This document shows, in pieces, positions 27,913-36,882 of a DNA stretch of 64,000 nucleotides. Each line of letters opens with the position of its first letter. The first letter of the stretch is position 1. A program made the translations under genes and the position numbers. The notes below the pieces were generated by a model. The model worked only from the letters and a program-made list of their open reading frames with translations. It ran no database searches and had not been told where the DNA came from. The DNA comes from Streptococcus henryi DSM 19005 (GTDB lineage: Bacteria; Bacillota; Bacilli; Lactobacillales; Streptococcaceae): positions 62,001-126,000 of the forward strand of contig NZ_AQYA01000034.1 in NCBI RefSeq assembly GCF_000376985.1, given 5' to 3'.

Positions 27913-27938
27913 AAAAGAGAGCTAATCAGCTCTCTTTT
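27913..27938. terminator. Bidirectional terminator after the adhesin gene
   Basis: A perfect 11-bp stem, AAAAGAGAGCT with AGCTCTCTTTT, loop AATC. T-rich on both exits. Confidence 0.85.
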
Positions 27939-27945
27939 AAAATGT

Positions 27946-29511
27946 TTACTTTTGTTTTGAAGACAGGCGGATACCAATTGTTCCCATTAGGAAGAATAGG
28001 GCTCCTAATATGATGGCTAATACACTTGAAGATTCTCCTGTTACTGGTAAACTATTAGCTTTTTCGTTATTATTTTTGACTGTTACTGATGTTTTTACCT
28101 GGTTTTGACTATTAGGTTTCTCAGCCTTGTTTGGTGTTTTTGGAGTTTGAGGAATTTGAATTATAGTTTTTTCTTCAACTTTATATGGTGTGTACGAAAC
28201 CTCTTCTACTTTTAAAACTGGTTCTTCTACCACTTCCAAGGTTGGAACCTGATAAGCCTGAATACTTGAATTGAATGCAAACCACTGTGTGGAACGATTT
28301 TCAGAACCAAATGAAAATGAAATTGTTCCATCACTTGCAACTTTTCCTACAATTGCACCGTACCAAGCCAAGTCAGTACCATCCCAATCATCTCTATCGA
28401 ATTTACTACCAAAGTCTACTGATTCATTTCCATAAGGCGCGTAGGCTCTTCCTGTATTTTGATCAAAAACAACTGATGAACCGTTGATTTGAATCAGATT
28501 GCCATTGAAATTATCAACATATTCATTGGATTCAAGTATATTCTGATTAGTATTTTCGTCAAAGGACACATGAGAATTTAGAGAGGCCAAAGAGACCAAA
28601 CCGTCAGAAACATCAATCTGTTGACCCTCTTCATCTAGGAAGCGGACTGTCATTCCTAATTGAGTGTTTCTATTTAAGCCAACAAGATCAATTGTAACAG
28701 TTGGGTCATTGAAAATCTTCACAAGCACCTTATCTTCGCCACCTGCTTCTTCAACAGTATAGGTATAAAGGACTGAAGCAATTCTTTGATTGTCAAAGTA
28801 GGCATTTTCTAGATTATGATAAGAAACTTCTGTTGTGACATTTGGATAAAGGAAATAGTACAAGCCCTCGTCAATGTAATTGAGATCACTTATGGTTTCT
28901 AAAACAAAGTCCTTATCCAAAATAGCCTTATTTTCAACCCAAGCACTTGCTTCTTCTTGACTGACTGAAGTTGCTGCTGCGTCTACTTCGGCAACAGTAT
29001 TCTGCTCTGATCCAGTCTCAAAGACTAATTTCTGACCAGCTGCTTGACTTAGATAGCCATCAGTATTTGTTTTACTTTCATAATCAGCCAAAGCTTCATT
29101 GTACTTTGCTTCCTTTTCAGCCACTTCTTGCTCATATTCTTTAACAGCCTGAGCATAATCTAAATTATTTTGCTCCTGTTGCTCAGTTGCATTTTTAATT
29201 GCTTCTGTATCTTGCTCTGTGTTGACAACCGCTTGGTTGAGGTCAGATGTCACTACCTCAGCATTTGCACTTACATTAACACCAATTTCTTTTGCTTGGA
29301 CAATAGCTTGCGCTTGTTCTTCTTGAGCAGTTGTCAAATCTGTTTGACTGGTATCTTGATTTTCAATCACTAAGTTAGTATCTGCTGACGCTTGTGAGCT
29401 TGTTACTTCATCAGCACCTACAGGATTTCCCAAAAAGACAAGGCCTGCAATAGCAACAGATGCTGTGCCAACTGTTAATTTTCTAATGCTAAACTTTTCA
29501 CCATATTTCAT
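27946..29511 (-). CDS. GbpC-type glucan-binding surface adhesin, LPXTG anchored
   Basis: A 521-residue cell-wall protein from the ATG at 29511. The signal peptide is of YSIRK type (KFSIRKLTVGTASVAIAGLV). A helical Gln/Glu/Ala-rich stretch follows, about residues 50-150. Then comes a GbpC/Spa-type domain: TIDLVGLNRNTQLGMTVRFL, DDWDGTDLAWYGAIVGKV and DGTISFSFGSENRSTQWFAF, as in GbpC and the antigen I/II V-region. The C-terminus has LPVTGESSS, a membrane helix and a basic tail for sortase anchoring. It lies 74 bp downstream of the glucosyltransferase, and probably tethers glucan to the cell. Confidence 0.88.
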   Translation of the reverse strand: MKYGEKFSIRKLTVGTASVAIAGLVFLGNPVGADEVTSSQASADTNLVIENQDTSQTDLTTAQEEQAQAIVQAKEIGVNVSANAEVVTSDLNQAVVNTEQDTEAIKNATEQQEQNNLDYAQAVKEYEQEVAEKEAKYNEALADYESKTNTDGYLSQAAGQKLVFETGSEQNTVAEVDAAATSVSQEEASAWVENKAILDKDFVLETISDLNYIDEGLYYFLYPNVTTEVSYHNLENAYFDNQRIASVLYTYTVEEAGGEDKVLVKIFNDPTVTIDLVGLNRNTQLGMTVRFLDEEGQQIDVSDGLVSLASLNSHVSFDENTNQNILESNEYVDNFNGNLIQINGSSVVFDQNTGRAYAPYGNESVDFGSKFDRDDWDGTDLAWYGAIVGKVASDGTISFSFGSENRSTQWFAFNSSIQAYQVPTLEVVEEPVLKVEEVSYTPYKVEEKTIIQIPQTPKTPNKAEKPNSQNQVKTSVTVKNNNEKANSLPVTGESSSVLAIILGALFFLMGTIGIRLSSKQK

Positions 29512-29547
29512 AAATATTTTTCTCCTTCCTAAAACGACCACCAGCCC

Positions 29548-29564
29548 CTTGGTAAAAAACCAAG
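29548..29564 (-). other. Intercistronic hairpin between gtf and adhesin gene
   Basis: CTTGGT pairs with ACCAAG around a five-A loop. On the minus strand no T run follows directly, so it is more likely an mRNA-stability or partial attenuation element than a full terminator. gtf and the adhesin gene are probably cotranscribed. Confidence 0.45.
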
Positions 29565-29585
29565 AGACCGATGACTATCCTAGAA

Positions 29586-32500
29586 TTATGCAGCTATATA
29601 GCCACGCGCTCCGAAGAATACACGTGAGCCATTTTCTAAAGTAACCCAGGTGTTACGAGCCTGTTCACCTGAATTAGCATCAAAATAATAGCGACGATTG
29701 TTAAGAACAATACTTTGTCCTTTGACTTGCTTACCGTTGTTGCGGAAGTAAAGGGACTGACCTCTTACAGTTTGAAAACCTATTACAGCCTTACCATTGC
29801 TATCAAAGTAGTACCAGTCATTGTTACCTGATTTAGCAAAATCATTAACTAGCATTTCACCTGAATCAGCATCATAATAATGAATGCTGCCATCAGACAA
29901 GGTTACAAATTCACCTTTAGCTTGACGACCGTCAGCATGGAAGTAAAGATTTTGACCATTAATCAAAGCACTTCCTGTTACAAGGTTCCCTTGAGCATCA
30001 CTGTAATACCAAGCATTATCTCCTGTTGTGAAGAATTTAGCTACAATTTTTTCACCTGAATCAGCATCATAATAGCTAATTGTATTATCAGCATTTGTTA
30101 CAATTATTCCTTTAGCTTGACGACCGTCAGCGTTAAAGTACAGATGTTGGCCATTAACAATGACTGCCCCAGTCACTGCTACACCATTACTATCAAAATA
30201 GTACCAGTCGTTGTCACCTGATTTAGCAAAATCACTGACAAGCATTTCACCTGAATTTTCCAAGAAATAACGAACATGACCTTGATTATCTGTAACAAAT
30301 TGTCCTTTAACTTGATAACCATCTTGGTCATAGAATTGTTTTGAGCCGTTAATGTCAACTAGTCCACGCGCCATAACACCATTTTCATCAAAATGACGCC
30401 ATTTAACTTCAGTCTCAGTTGTACCATCTTCTTTGACTACTTCAACATCAAATGAATAGAAATCATCTTTGTACATATTACCAAGCTTACCGAAGTAATA
30501 TTGATTACCTTGGGCATCTTCATAAATCGCATCACGAAGTTGAATACCATTTGGTAAGAAGTAATAAGTCTCACCATCAAGTTCAAGCGTACCATTTACC
30601 ATATAACCCTTATCATCGAAGTAATAATAATTGCCATTATAACTGATAAGATTTGATTTTGTGCGGTAACCACTTGTAGAGAAGTAGCTGATACCTGAAC
30701 CATCGAAATAGAAACCAGTTACTACAGAATTAGAAGTCAATTGTTTTGGAAGGAAACTGCCATCTTTAGCAATGTTGAAGTAAGTTCCAGTAGCTTGGTC
30801 GCTGAGAACGTAACCTGCTCCTCTTCCAAGAATATTAGTTCCGTTAAAGTACTCAGCTTTCCAGACTTTAATCTTAGTTGATGGGTCAATCTTCTCACCA
30901 GTTGAAATCATAACTGCTTCAAACATTTCTGGGTACATTTCTTGCAAGTATTCCAAGAATTCACCGCCGTAAACTGCCTGATAATCTTCACCACTGCTCT
31001 TAGTATTAGCAACATAGAGGGTGTTTTTAATTTCAGCACCTGGAATGTCTTCACCATAAGCATTAACACGTCTTGCAGTCACTACTTCTTGACCTGGAAG
31101 GGTATAGATTTGGTCTGGTACCCAGTCAGCAATAGCTTGGATACCTGCAGCATGCAAAGCTTTCAAAACATCACGTAAATCTTCGGCTGAACCGTATTTA
31201 TTATTCTGACTCATAGCCAAGTCATAACGGTCATCAAAGGCATAACCATTTTGAATAACTGAGTCAAGGAAAGTTCCATCGTCAGTTGAAACATATTGTG
31301 GAGCCATTTCGAAGGATGTCACTCCCCATGCTTTAAACAATTCAATATTCTCAGCAATAACTTTATTTGTGTATTGATCTTCTGTTTGGGCAAAATCTTG
31401 GAAGTTTGAGAACCCTTCATAGATAACTTGAGATTCCATTGCTGCTGTTGCTTGATAAGTTTGCTCGCCTTCTTGACGTGTTTCAGTAGAAGCTTCAACA
31501 CGAATATCTTGAGAGTCAGATGCTCCAACAGGCACCCAAACAGCTAGGTAACCACTCATATCAACAGTAGAGTAACCTTTAATTTCATCTGCTGTAAAGG
31601 TTAGATTCCCTTGTGCATCTGTGTAACGAATAATATTGGTATCTGAGTCGTTAAGGTAAACTTGTACACCATCAGCTGTTCCATACAATAATGGTCGGTA
31701 AGCTTGGTTAGCATGAATTTGACCCATATTAATAGTCAATTTAGCTGAAGAATCCAGTGATAGCATTGGATTATTAGACACAATTGTTGCCCAACCTGAT
31801 GTACGACTAAGTTCAGTTCCTTCAGTATCGTCTGCTTTCATAATTTCTTGACCATAACGAACAGAAGTCAATACCCCTGTTGAATAGTACAATGATGACT
31901 CGTCATAGGCTGCCATGCTTTCATCACCTGGTAAATAGGTAATGTCCATTTTTTGACCACCTGCAGAATACTTAATACGAGAACGAAGAAGCGCATCAAT
32001 AGCATCATAGTAAGGAGATTTTGTTTCCATGTATTGACCATTATCTGTATATAGGTCACCATAATAAACACGTGGAACCATTTCCATGTAAGATGTCAAA
32101 AGAGCATATGCTGCTGGAATATTGTAGTGTGTGTATTTTTTCTCAGCACTGTTCATGTCAGCATTATAGATAGCGAAAGCTTGTTCCAACTCATCAAAAG
32201 TTACAGCGAAGCCATTTGACTCAGGATTAATATTTTCTTGGATAATTTGAGCAATAATAGTTTGCACTTCTGAGTCATGAGCACGAACAAATGCATAAGA
32301 GGCCATTGTATCGCCATAAGCATCATCTACTGCACGATTTGTCATACCGTAGTAGGAATCAATGAGGTCGCCAAGACGAGCTGTACGTGTTTCGTTAGGA
32401 TTTGCTTCGTTAGTGACTGGACGAGTCAATGTATAAAGCAATGACAAACGCAAACCATTATCCATAGCTAAGGCAGCACCATTAGTATCTTTATTATAAT

Positions 32501-34013
32501 CTGGATCATTGTGAGACCATGCTTCTAGAATTGAGATGTGGGCCAAAGCTTTCGCTTCTGTTTCGTGAACGCCATATGCTGCTTCAAATAAGTTTGTGTA
32601 GATTTGAAGAAGGTCTGCATTGACATTATCAACGGCATCTACACGCACACCATCAAAGTTGGCGTCATCATCTCCAAAAACAATTGATCCCCAGTTCATT
32701 AGGTAGTAAAGCTGGTTAAGCTGCTCTGCTTGTACAATCGGATTAGAGTTATCTACGTCGTCAGCAAGTAAGAATTCATAACCACCTGTTCGGTCAGCCT
32801 TGAAGTAGTTTGTTTCTCCGTTTTGGAATGTTGGCGTGCGGTTTAACAAACGGTAATCTGAATCAGCCCAAGGTGTTAAATCACTATTAACATAAAGAAG
32901 AGCTCCGCCTTGCAAGTGGTCATCACCTTTGCTCTCTGAATCAATATTCCATTTAGATTCAGTGATAACAAATGAATTCATCACTTCACGCAACCATGCG
33001 GCTGTTTCTTGTGTAGTAATAGCTTGTTCAATTTTCACTTGAATGGCTTCTGCAGCTAAATTCAATTCAGCTTGGCTATTTTCAGCAGAATAGTTAACAT
33101 CTAAGTTAAAGTAATCTGACATATAGTTAAGATAACCAACTTGTGTATCAACATCTGGCCACCATGCCATCAATAGAGGTCGTAAATCTTCTTCAGTTGA
33201 CTCAACCCAAGTTTCACCATTCTCAAGAATGGCTTTTGGACGATACCAACTATCAGCAGTCAAATACCCATCAACAGTTTCAAAGCTATCTTCTGTTGAG
33301 TCATATGCTTGATTATTCTTGCTGAAATTATCAACCATATTTGTCAAACCTTCTGTAAAGGAATATGTTGATGTGCTTGTTAGTGCTCCAGTTTCAGCGT
33401 CAAAATAAAGCAATTGACCTTCTACTGTAATAGCAAAGTTCTTTTTAACAGAACCATCTTCATTAACATAATAGAAAGTTCCGTCAATATTTTTAATATT
33501 ATCTAAGTTTAAGTTTGTAGCGTCTGTGCCATCCTCTGCTACAGCAGCTTTTTCAACTTCATTCGTTAAAGCAACCTTGTTAGTAACTGCAGGTTCTGCT
33601 GCTGTTGCAACTGCTTCATCAGCAACAGGAATTTCTTCATCTGTTGTCTCAGTAGAAATATCTGAATCCTCAGTCACTACTTGCTCAGCTTCTTCAACTA
33701 CAGGTGTATTTTCATCAGCGCCAGCGTTTTGACTAGCTTCTGCTGTAACTTCTACTGGTTTTTCCCCTGTTGAAGAATCAGCTGTCTCAGTATCGACTGT
33801 ATCGTTTTGTTCAGTTGCAGTAATCTCCGGTATCTCTTCATCCAGATTTTCTACAGGTGTCTCTACGAGAGCAGTTGCCGCATCCGTTGTATCAGCTGAA
33901 ACAGTTTGATGTGGTGTCGCAACACCTAATCCAATTGCTGCTATCCCTGCTACAGCAATTGTCACCCACTGTTTTTTAACCTTGTGCAACTTATAGCGTA
34001 CTATCTTTTCCAT
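29586..34013 (-). CDS. gtf: GH70 glucosyltransferase (glucansucrase)
   Basis: A 1475-residue secreted glucansucrase. The signal peptide has VRYKLHKVKKQWVTIAVAGI, followed by a variable acidic Thr/Glu-rich region to about residue 165. The catalytic core shows NFDGVRVDAVDNV with nucleophile Asp459, ILEAWSHND with acid/base Glu497, and FVRAHDSEVQT with transition-state stabiliser Asp580. The C-terminal third holds glucan-binding cell-wall repeats (YYFDSNGKAVIGFQ type). It polymerises glucose from sucrose. The Gln-Thr after the stabiliser Asp motif resembles alpha-1,6-forming enzymes more than alpha-1,3 ones (inference). GGAGG precedes the ATG. Confidence 0.95.
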   Translation of the reverse strand: MEKIVRYKLHKVKKQWVTIAVAGIAAIGLGVATPHQTVSADTTDAATALVETPVENLDEEIPEITATEQNDTVDTETADSSTGEKPVEVTAEASQNAGADENTPVVEEAEQVVTEDSDISTETTDEEIPVADEAVATAAEPAVTNKVALTNEVEKAAVAEDGTDATNLNLDNIKNIDGTFYYVNEDGSVKKNFAITVEGQLLYFDAETGALTSTSTYSFTEGLTNMVDNFSKNNQAYDSTEDSFETVDGYLTADSWYRPKAILENGETWVESTEEDLRPLLMAWWPDVDTQVGYLNYMSDYFNLDVNYSAENSQAELNLAAEAIQVKIEQAITTQETAAWLREVMNSFVITESKWNIDSESKGDDHLQGGALLYVNSDLTPWADSDYRLLNRTPTFQNGETNYFKADRTGGYEFLLADDVDNSNPIVQAEQLNQLYYLMNWGSIVFGDDDANFDGVRVDAVDNVNADLLQIYTNLFEAAYGVHETEAKALAHISILEAWSHNDPDYNKDTNGAALAMDNGLRLSLLYTLTRPVTNEANPNETRTARLGDLIDSYYGMTNRAVDDAYGDTMASYAFVRAHDSEVQTIIAQIIQENINPESNGFAVTFDELEQAFAIYNADMNSAEKKYTHYNIPAAYALLTSYMEMVPRVYYGDLYTDNGQYMETKSPYYDAIDALLRSRIKYSAGGQKMDITYLPGDESMAAYDESSLYYSTGVLTSVRYGQEIMKADDTEGTELSRTSGWATIVSNNPMLSLDSSAKLTINMGQIHANQAYRPLLYGTADGVQVYLNDSDTNIIRYTDAQGNLTFTADEIKGYSTVDMSGYLAVWVPVGASDSQDIRVEASTETRQEGEQTYQATAAMESQVIYEGFSNFQDFAQTEDQYTNKVIAENIELFKAWGVTSFEMAPQYVSTDDGTFLDSVIQNGYAFDDRYDLAMSQNNKYGSAEDLRDVLKALHAAGIQAIADWVPDQIYTLPGQEVVTARRVNAYGEDIPGAEIKNTLYVANTKSSGEDYQAVYGGEFLEYLQEMYPEMFEAVMISTGEKIDPSTKIKVWKAEYFNGTNILGRGAGYVLSDQATGTYFNIAKDGSFLPKQLTSNSVVTGFYFDGSGISYFSTSGYRTKSNLISYNGNYYYFDDKGYMVNGTLELDGETYYFLPNGIQLRDAIYEDAQGNQYYFGKLGNMYKDDFYSFDVEVVKEDGTTETEVKWRHFDENGVMARGLVDINGSKQFYDQDGYQVKGQFVTDNQGHVRYFLENSGEMLVSDFAKSGDNDWYYFDSNGVAVTGAVIVNGQHLYFNADGRQAKGIIVTNADNTISYYDADSGEKIVAKFFTTGDNAWYYSDAQGNLVTGSALINGQNLYFHADGRQAKGEFVTLSDGSIHYYDADSGEMLVNDFAKSGNNDWYYFDSNGKAVIGFQTVRGQSLYFRNNGKQVKGQSIVLNNRRYYFDANSGEQARNTWVTLENGSRVFFGARGYIAA

Positions 34014-34107
34014 ATATTTCCTCCTAAATATTTTTCAATAGTGCTATTCCAACTCACGATAACTAAAGATGTTTTAGTTTTATAGAAAGTTGAGAATTAT
34101 CTTCCGC

Positions 34108-34132
34108 AGCTCTTTTCAAGCATAAAAGGGCT
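34108..34132. promoter_or_regulatory. Inverted repeat upstream of gtf
   Basis: AGCTCTTTT and AAAAGGGCT are separated by seven bases, one mismatch, about 95 bp before the gtf ATG. A TATAAA lies about 25 bp closer, with no good -35. This fits an activator-dependent promoter. The rgg product is the obvious candidate to bind (inference). Confidence 0.4.
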
Positions 34133-34133
34133 T

Positions 34134-34162
34134 AAAAAAAGACTACACTTTAAGTGTAATCT
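34134..34162 (-). terminator. rgg terminator
   Basis: AGACTACACTT pairs with AAGTGTAATCT (one mismatch). On the minus strand seven T residues follow. Confidence 0.8.
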
Positions 34163-34209
34163 AATTTTTGAATAATGATTTTTAATTTACATATGTGATC
34201 AGTCTATAC

Positions 34210-35070
34210 TTATTCTTTTATTTTTTTAATACTTTCTTCCATTTGTCGAGCTATACCATAGCATTCTAAATAAGTCATTGTTTCTACACACTTCTTCATC
34301 TCAGCTATGCCATTTTCATTACCTATTCGATAAGCATAAAAGCCTTTATAATACTTAAACAGGACTGTTTCATAGATGTCAGTTTCGGTATTACGGAATT
34401 GTTCTACCTGATGTAGGAACTTAAAGGCTGCTTGAGTATGTCCCTTATCTAAACAGGTGCCTACCACATTTAGTAGCATCTGCAAAATACGCTTACGATT
34501 TTCCGGCAACCCTTTGTAGAACTGTGTTCGTTTAACCATTTCTGATGTAAATGTCTCTAAACTTGACAAAGTCATCAATCCAATACTATTTGTATATAGC
34601 CAGAGTTCGTAGCGCCCCCATTCCTCCACTGAAAAGAGATAATCCATTAAGTATTTGATGTCTTTTTGAGGTACAGTCGCTTCTTGATCCAAATAAAAAA
34701 TAACTGCCTCAACTACTATTTTGTTTAATTTATAAAAATGGTTGATGGGATTTTTTTCAATCAATTCTTTACAGTCTTGCAGTATTTTCCGTAATTTTAT
34801 GATATTTTTTTCCAGATAGGCTTCTGAAAGTTCTGTCGAAAAACGAACATCGCGATCTTGGGTATAGTTGTGGTAAACATACTGAAACTCATCTAACGGA
34901 ACAGACATGTTTCGTAAACAAAGATAAAAAGAGTCCACATTAAGACCACTAACTCCACGTTCAAATCGTGATAATTGAGCCAAAGAAATGACATCACCTG
35001 CAACTTCTTTTTGAGATAATCCCTTAGATTCTCTAATTAGTTTAAAAATTTTTCCTAATTCTTTTGTCAC
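34210..35070 (-). CDS. rgg: Rgg/GadR/MutR family transcriptional regulator
   Basis: A 286-residue Rgg protein. The N-terminal XRE-type helix-turn-helix is LGKIFKLIRESKGLSQKEVA and ISLAQLSRFERGVSGL. The rest is the helical repeat domain that binds hydrophobic peptides in this family. It starts at GTG with AGGAG seven bases upstream. The gene lies directly upstream of gtf, the position of the Rgg-type activators of S. gordonii gtfG and the S. salivarius gtf genes. A 20-codon short hydrophobic peptide gene is divergent from it, 86 bp away. Control of gtf and of the peptide gene is inferred. Confidence 0.9.
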   Translation of the reverse strand: MTKELGKIFKLIRESKGLSQKEVAGDVISLAQLSRFERGVSGLNVDSFYLCLRNMSVPLDEFQYVYHNYTQDRDVRFSTELSEAYLEKNIIKLRKILQDCKELIEKNPINHFYKLNKIVVEAVIFYLDQEATVPQKDIKYLMDYLFSVEEWGRYELWLYTNSIGLMTLSSLETFTSEMVKRTQFYKGLPENRKRILQMLLNVVGTCLDKGHTQAAFKFLHQVEQFRNTETDIYETVLFKYYKGFYAYRIGNENGIAEMKKCVETMTYLECYGIARQMEESIKKIKE

Positions 35071-35089
35071 ACCGTCACTCCTATTACAT

Positions 35090-35131
35090 ATATGAAATAA
35101 TTCATATTCTAATTTTTTCTAATGTTATAAT
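35090..35131 (+). promoter_or_regulatory. Palindrome and extended -10 promoter of the shp gene
   Basis: ATATGAAATAATTCATAT (35090-35107) is an 18-bp palindrome with 7-bp perfect arms. It covers the weak -35 position (CATATT, 35103-35108). An extended -10, TGTTATAAT, is at 35123-35131. This is the arrangement of Rgg-activated SHP promoters, where Rgg binds a palindrome next to the -35. It could also repress rgg, whose GTG is 20 bp away. Confidence 0.65.
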
Positions 35132-35156
35132 AAATAGGAAAGAAAGGAGGTTGCCT

Positions 35157-35219
35157 ATGAACAAGAAGATCCTTTCAGCGGTTCTTTCCTTCGCATTTTA
35201 TATAATTGTAACAATTTAA
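35157..35219 (+). CDS. shp: Candidate short hydrophobic peptide (SHP) pheromone precursor
   Basis: A 20-codon ORF, MNKKILSAVLSFAFYIIVTI, preceded by AAAGGAGG six bases from the ATG. It has the SHP layout: short basic N-terminus (NKK), then a strongly hydrophobic C-terminus. It is divergent from rgg, with its own palindromic extended -10 promoter, and is followed within 20 bp by a terminator, so it is a complete small transcription unit. Known SHPs are processed by Eep, exported, re-imported by Ami/Opp and bound by Rgg. Unlike many, the C-terminal part has no Asp or Glu, so the mature end cannot be predicted simply. Function is inferred, not shown. Confidence 0.72.
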   Translation: MNKKILSAVLSFAFYIIVTI

Positions 35220-35237
35220 TGTTACAGACTCTTTTTC

Positions 35238-35262
35238 AAAATTAAGATTACTTAATTTTTTT
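35238..35262 (+). terminator. shp terminator
   Basis: AAAATTAAG pairs with CTTAATTTT around a four-base loop, followed by T residues. Confidence 0.7.
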
Positions 35263-35335
35263 GTTCCAGTTCTCTATTATTTTTCATCTTTTTAAGAGAG
35301 ACTGAGACAGACTAAACATGCGACATTTAACCGCT

Positions 35336-35368
35336 AAAACGAGAAGTTCTCAAGTGCTTCTCGTTTTT
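35336..35368 (+). terminator. Second terminator before the hydrolase gene
   Basis: A perfect 11-bp stem, AAAACGAGAAG with CTTCTCGTTTT, followed by a T-rich stretch. It further isolates the secreted hydrolase gene from shp transcription. Confidence 0.75.
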
Positions 35369-35472
35369 ATTTTATTGTAACAATTGACATATTATCTAAG
35401 AGCAGATTTGCAACAAAAAAATTAGATTTTTAAACATATGTTAGACTTTTATAAAAATCAGGAGGATTTAAA

Positions 35473-36882
35473 ATGAAAAATGCATCAAAGATAGTTTTAT
35501 GTCTATTACTGGCTGCGATCAGTTTATCACATCTACTTCAAGTTGAGGCAAGACAATGGCCTGGATATCCTAGTAGAACAGCAAGTGTTACTAAAACAAG
35601 TCTCTACATAGATAATTATGAATTTGGTCCAGCCGTCTCCAAAGTAATACTAGAACTAAACACTAATATCACTTCATACGACCTGAGCTCGACTACTGTA
35701 ACCACCTCTGATATCAATCGCCAAATACAGAATGCTTACCTTTCTGACGCCAATGGACAAGCAACTGCTACTGGAGCTGCTAGTAAATACTTAACACTAG
35801 AGCTTGATGTCACATACAATACAGACAACCCTTCACAATCAGCATCTCCATTTTCATTTGACTTATCAACTTATCGAAATACTTGGGTATCTAGTTATGT
35901 TGTCGCTATCAATGGATTATCTGTAAAGCCAGCTTATTCATATAAATCACAAACAATCAATTCTGAACAAGAGGCCATCTCAAATCGACTCACACCAAAA
36001 GCTGACAAGTTTTCAGAACGAGGTCAAACTTATGGTTTACAATATGCTGCTTATCAGCCAGAATCAGCTGTAGATGGTGAAAAGAATCCACTCATTATCT
36101 GGTTACATGGCATTGGTGAGGTAGGTACAGATTTGAATTTCCCACTTTTATCATCAGAAGTCAGCAGTTTAACAGAGAGTGGTATTCAAAATCATTTCAC
36201 TTCAACAGGATCTGGCAACCAGAATGGCGCCTATGTCTTAGTTGTACAATCTCCTGTAGCTTGGGGCAGCGGTCAGGCTGCTGCCTTAAAAAGTACCATT
36301 GACGACTATGTCGCATCTCACCCAGATATTGATTCTGAACGAATATATTTGGCCGGTGCTTCTAATGGTGGTGGCATGGTGGTTACAATGGGAATTACCT
36401 ATCCAAATTATTTTGCAGCTCTTATTCCAATAGCTGCCTCTTACCCTTACCAAGCTTCTTACGACAGTGCTGCAGATCTCTTCACTTACACGGTTACTGA
36501 CAGTATTTATCAAGCTCTTAAAGATCAACCGATGTGGCTGATTCATAGCAGAGCTGATCAGACAGTACCAGTCGATAATAGTGTATTACCTTTTTATAAA
36601 GCCATGATTGATAGAGGAACAAGCAACAAGTGGCTCTCTTATTATGAGACAGCGACAGGTACTGAACTACCTGGCCTAGTTTATAATGGACACTGGTCTT
36701 GGATTTATTTCTTCAACAACCAAGTGACAGGCGTTCAAAGTACTGAAAACACTGCTTCATATCAAGCTCTCTGGGGGATGGTTGCAACTGACCCGACCCA
36801 AGGTGGTGCAAGTAAAGCAACTGTTAACGGCATTGAATATAGCAATCTATTTGATTGGCTTAACGCTCAAAGACGACCATAA
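35473..36882 (+). CDS. Secreted alpha/beta hydrolase (esterase/peptidase-like)
   Basis: A 469-residue exported protein with signal peptide KIVLCLLLAAISLSHLLQVEA. Residues 30-165 form a Thr/Ser-rich beta domain. The alpha/beta hydrolase domain follows (NPLIIWLHGIGEVGTDL). The likely catalytic triad is Ser297 in LAGASNGGGM, Asp362 in HSRADQTVP and His407 in YNGHWSW. It resembles COG4099-type predicted peptidases and PHB-depolymerase-like esterases. There is no sortase motif, so it is probably released or loosely cell-bound. AGGAGG precedes the ATG. It shares the direction of shp but is separated from it by two terminators. Confidence 0.78.
   Translation: MKNASKIVLCLLLAAISLSHLLQVEARQWPGYPSRTASVTKTSLYIDNYEFGPAVSKVILELNTNITSYDLSSTTVTTSDINRQIQNAYLSDANGQATATGAASKYLTLELDVTYNTDNPSQSASPFSFDLSTYRNTWVSSYVVAINGLSVKPAYSYKSQTINSEQEAISNRLTPKADKFSERGQTYGLQYAAYQPESAVDGEKNPLIIWLHGIGEVGTDLNFPLLSSEVSSLTESGIQNHFTSTGSGNQNGAYVLVVQSPVAWGSGQAAALKSTIDDYVASHPDIDSERIYLAGASNGGGMVVTMGITYPNYFAALIPIAASYPYQASYDSAADLFTYTVTDSIYQALKDQPMWLIHSRADQTVPVDNSVLPFYKAMIDRGTSNKWLSYYETATGTELPGLVYNGHWSWIYFFNNQVTGVQSTENTASYQALWGMVATDPTQGGASKATVNGIEYSNLFDWLNAQRRP

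Noticed and set aside
35318..35380. A second 20-codon hydrophobic ORF (MRHLTAKTRSSQVLLVFILL)
   Set aside because: It has no ribosome site and its 3' half is the terminator stem at 35336-35368.
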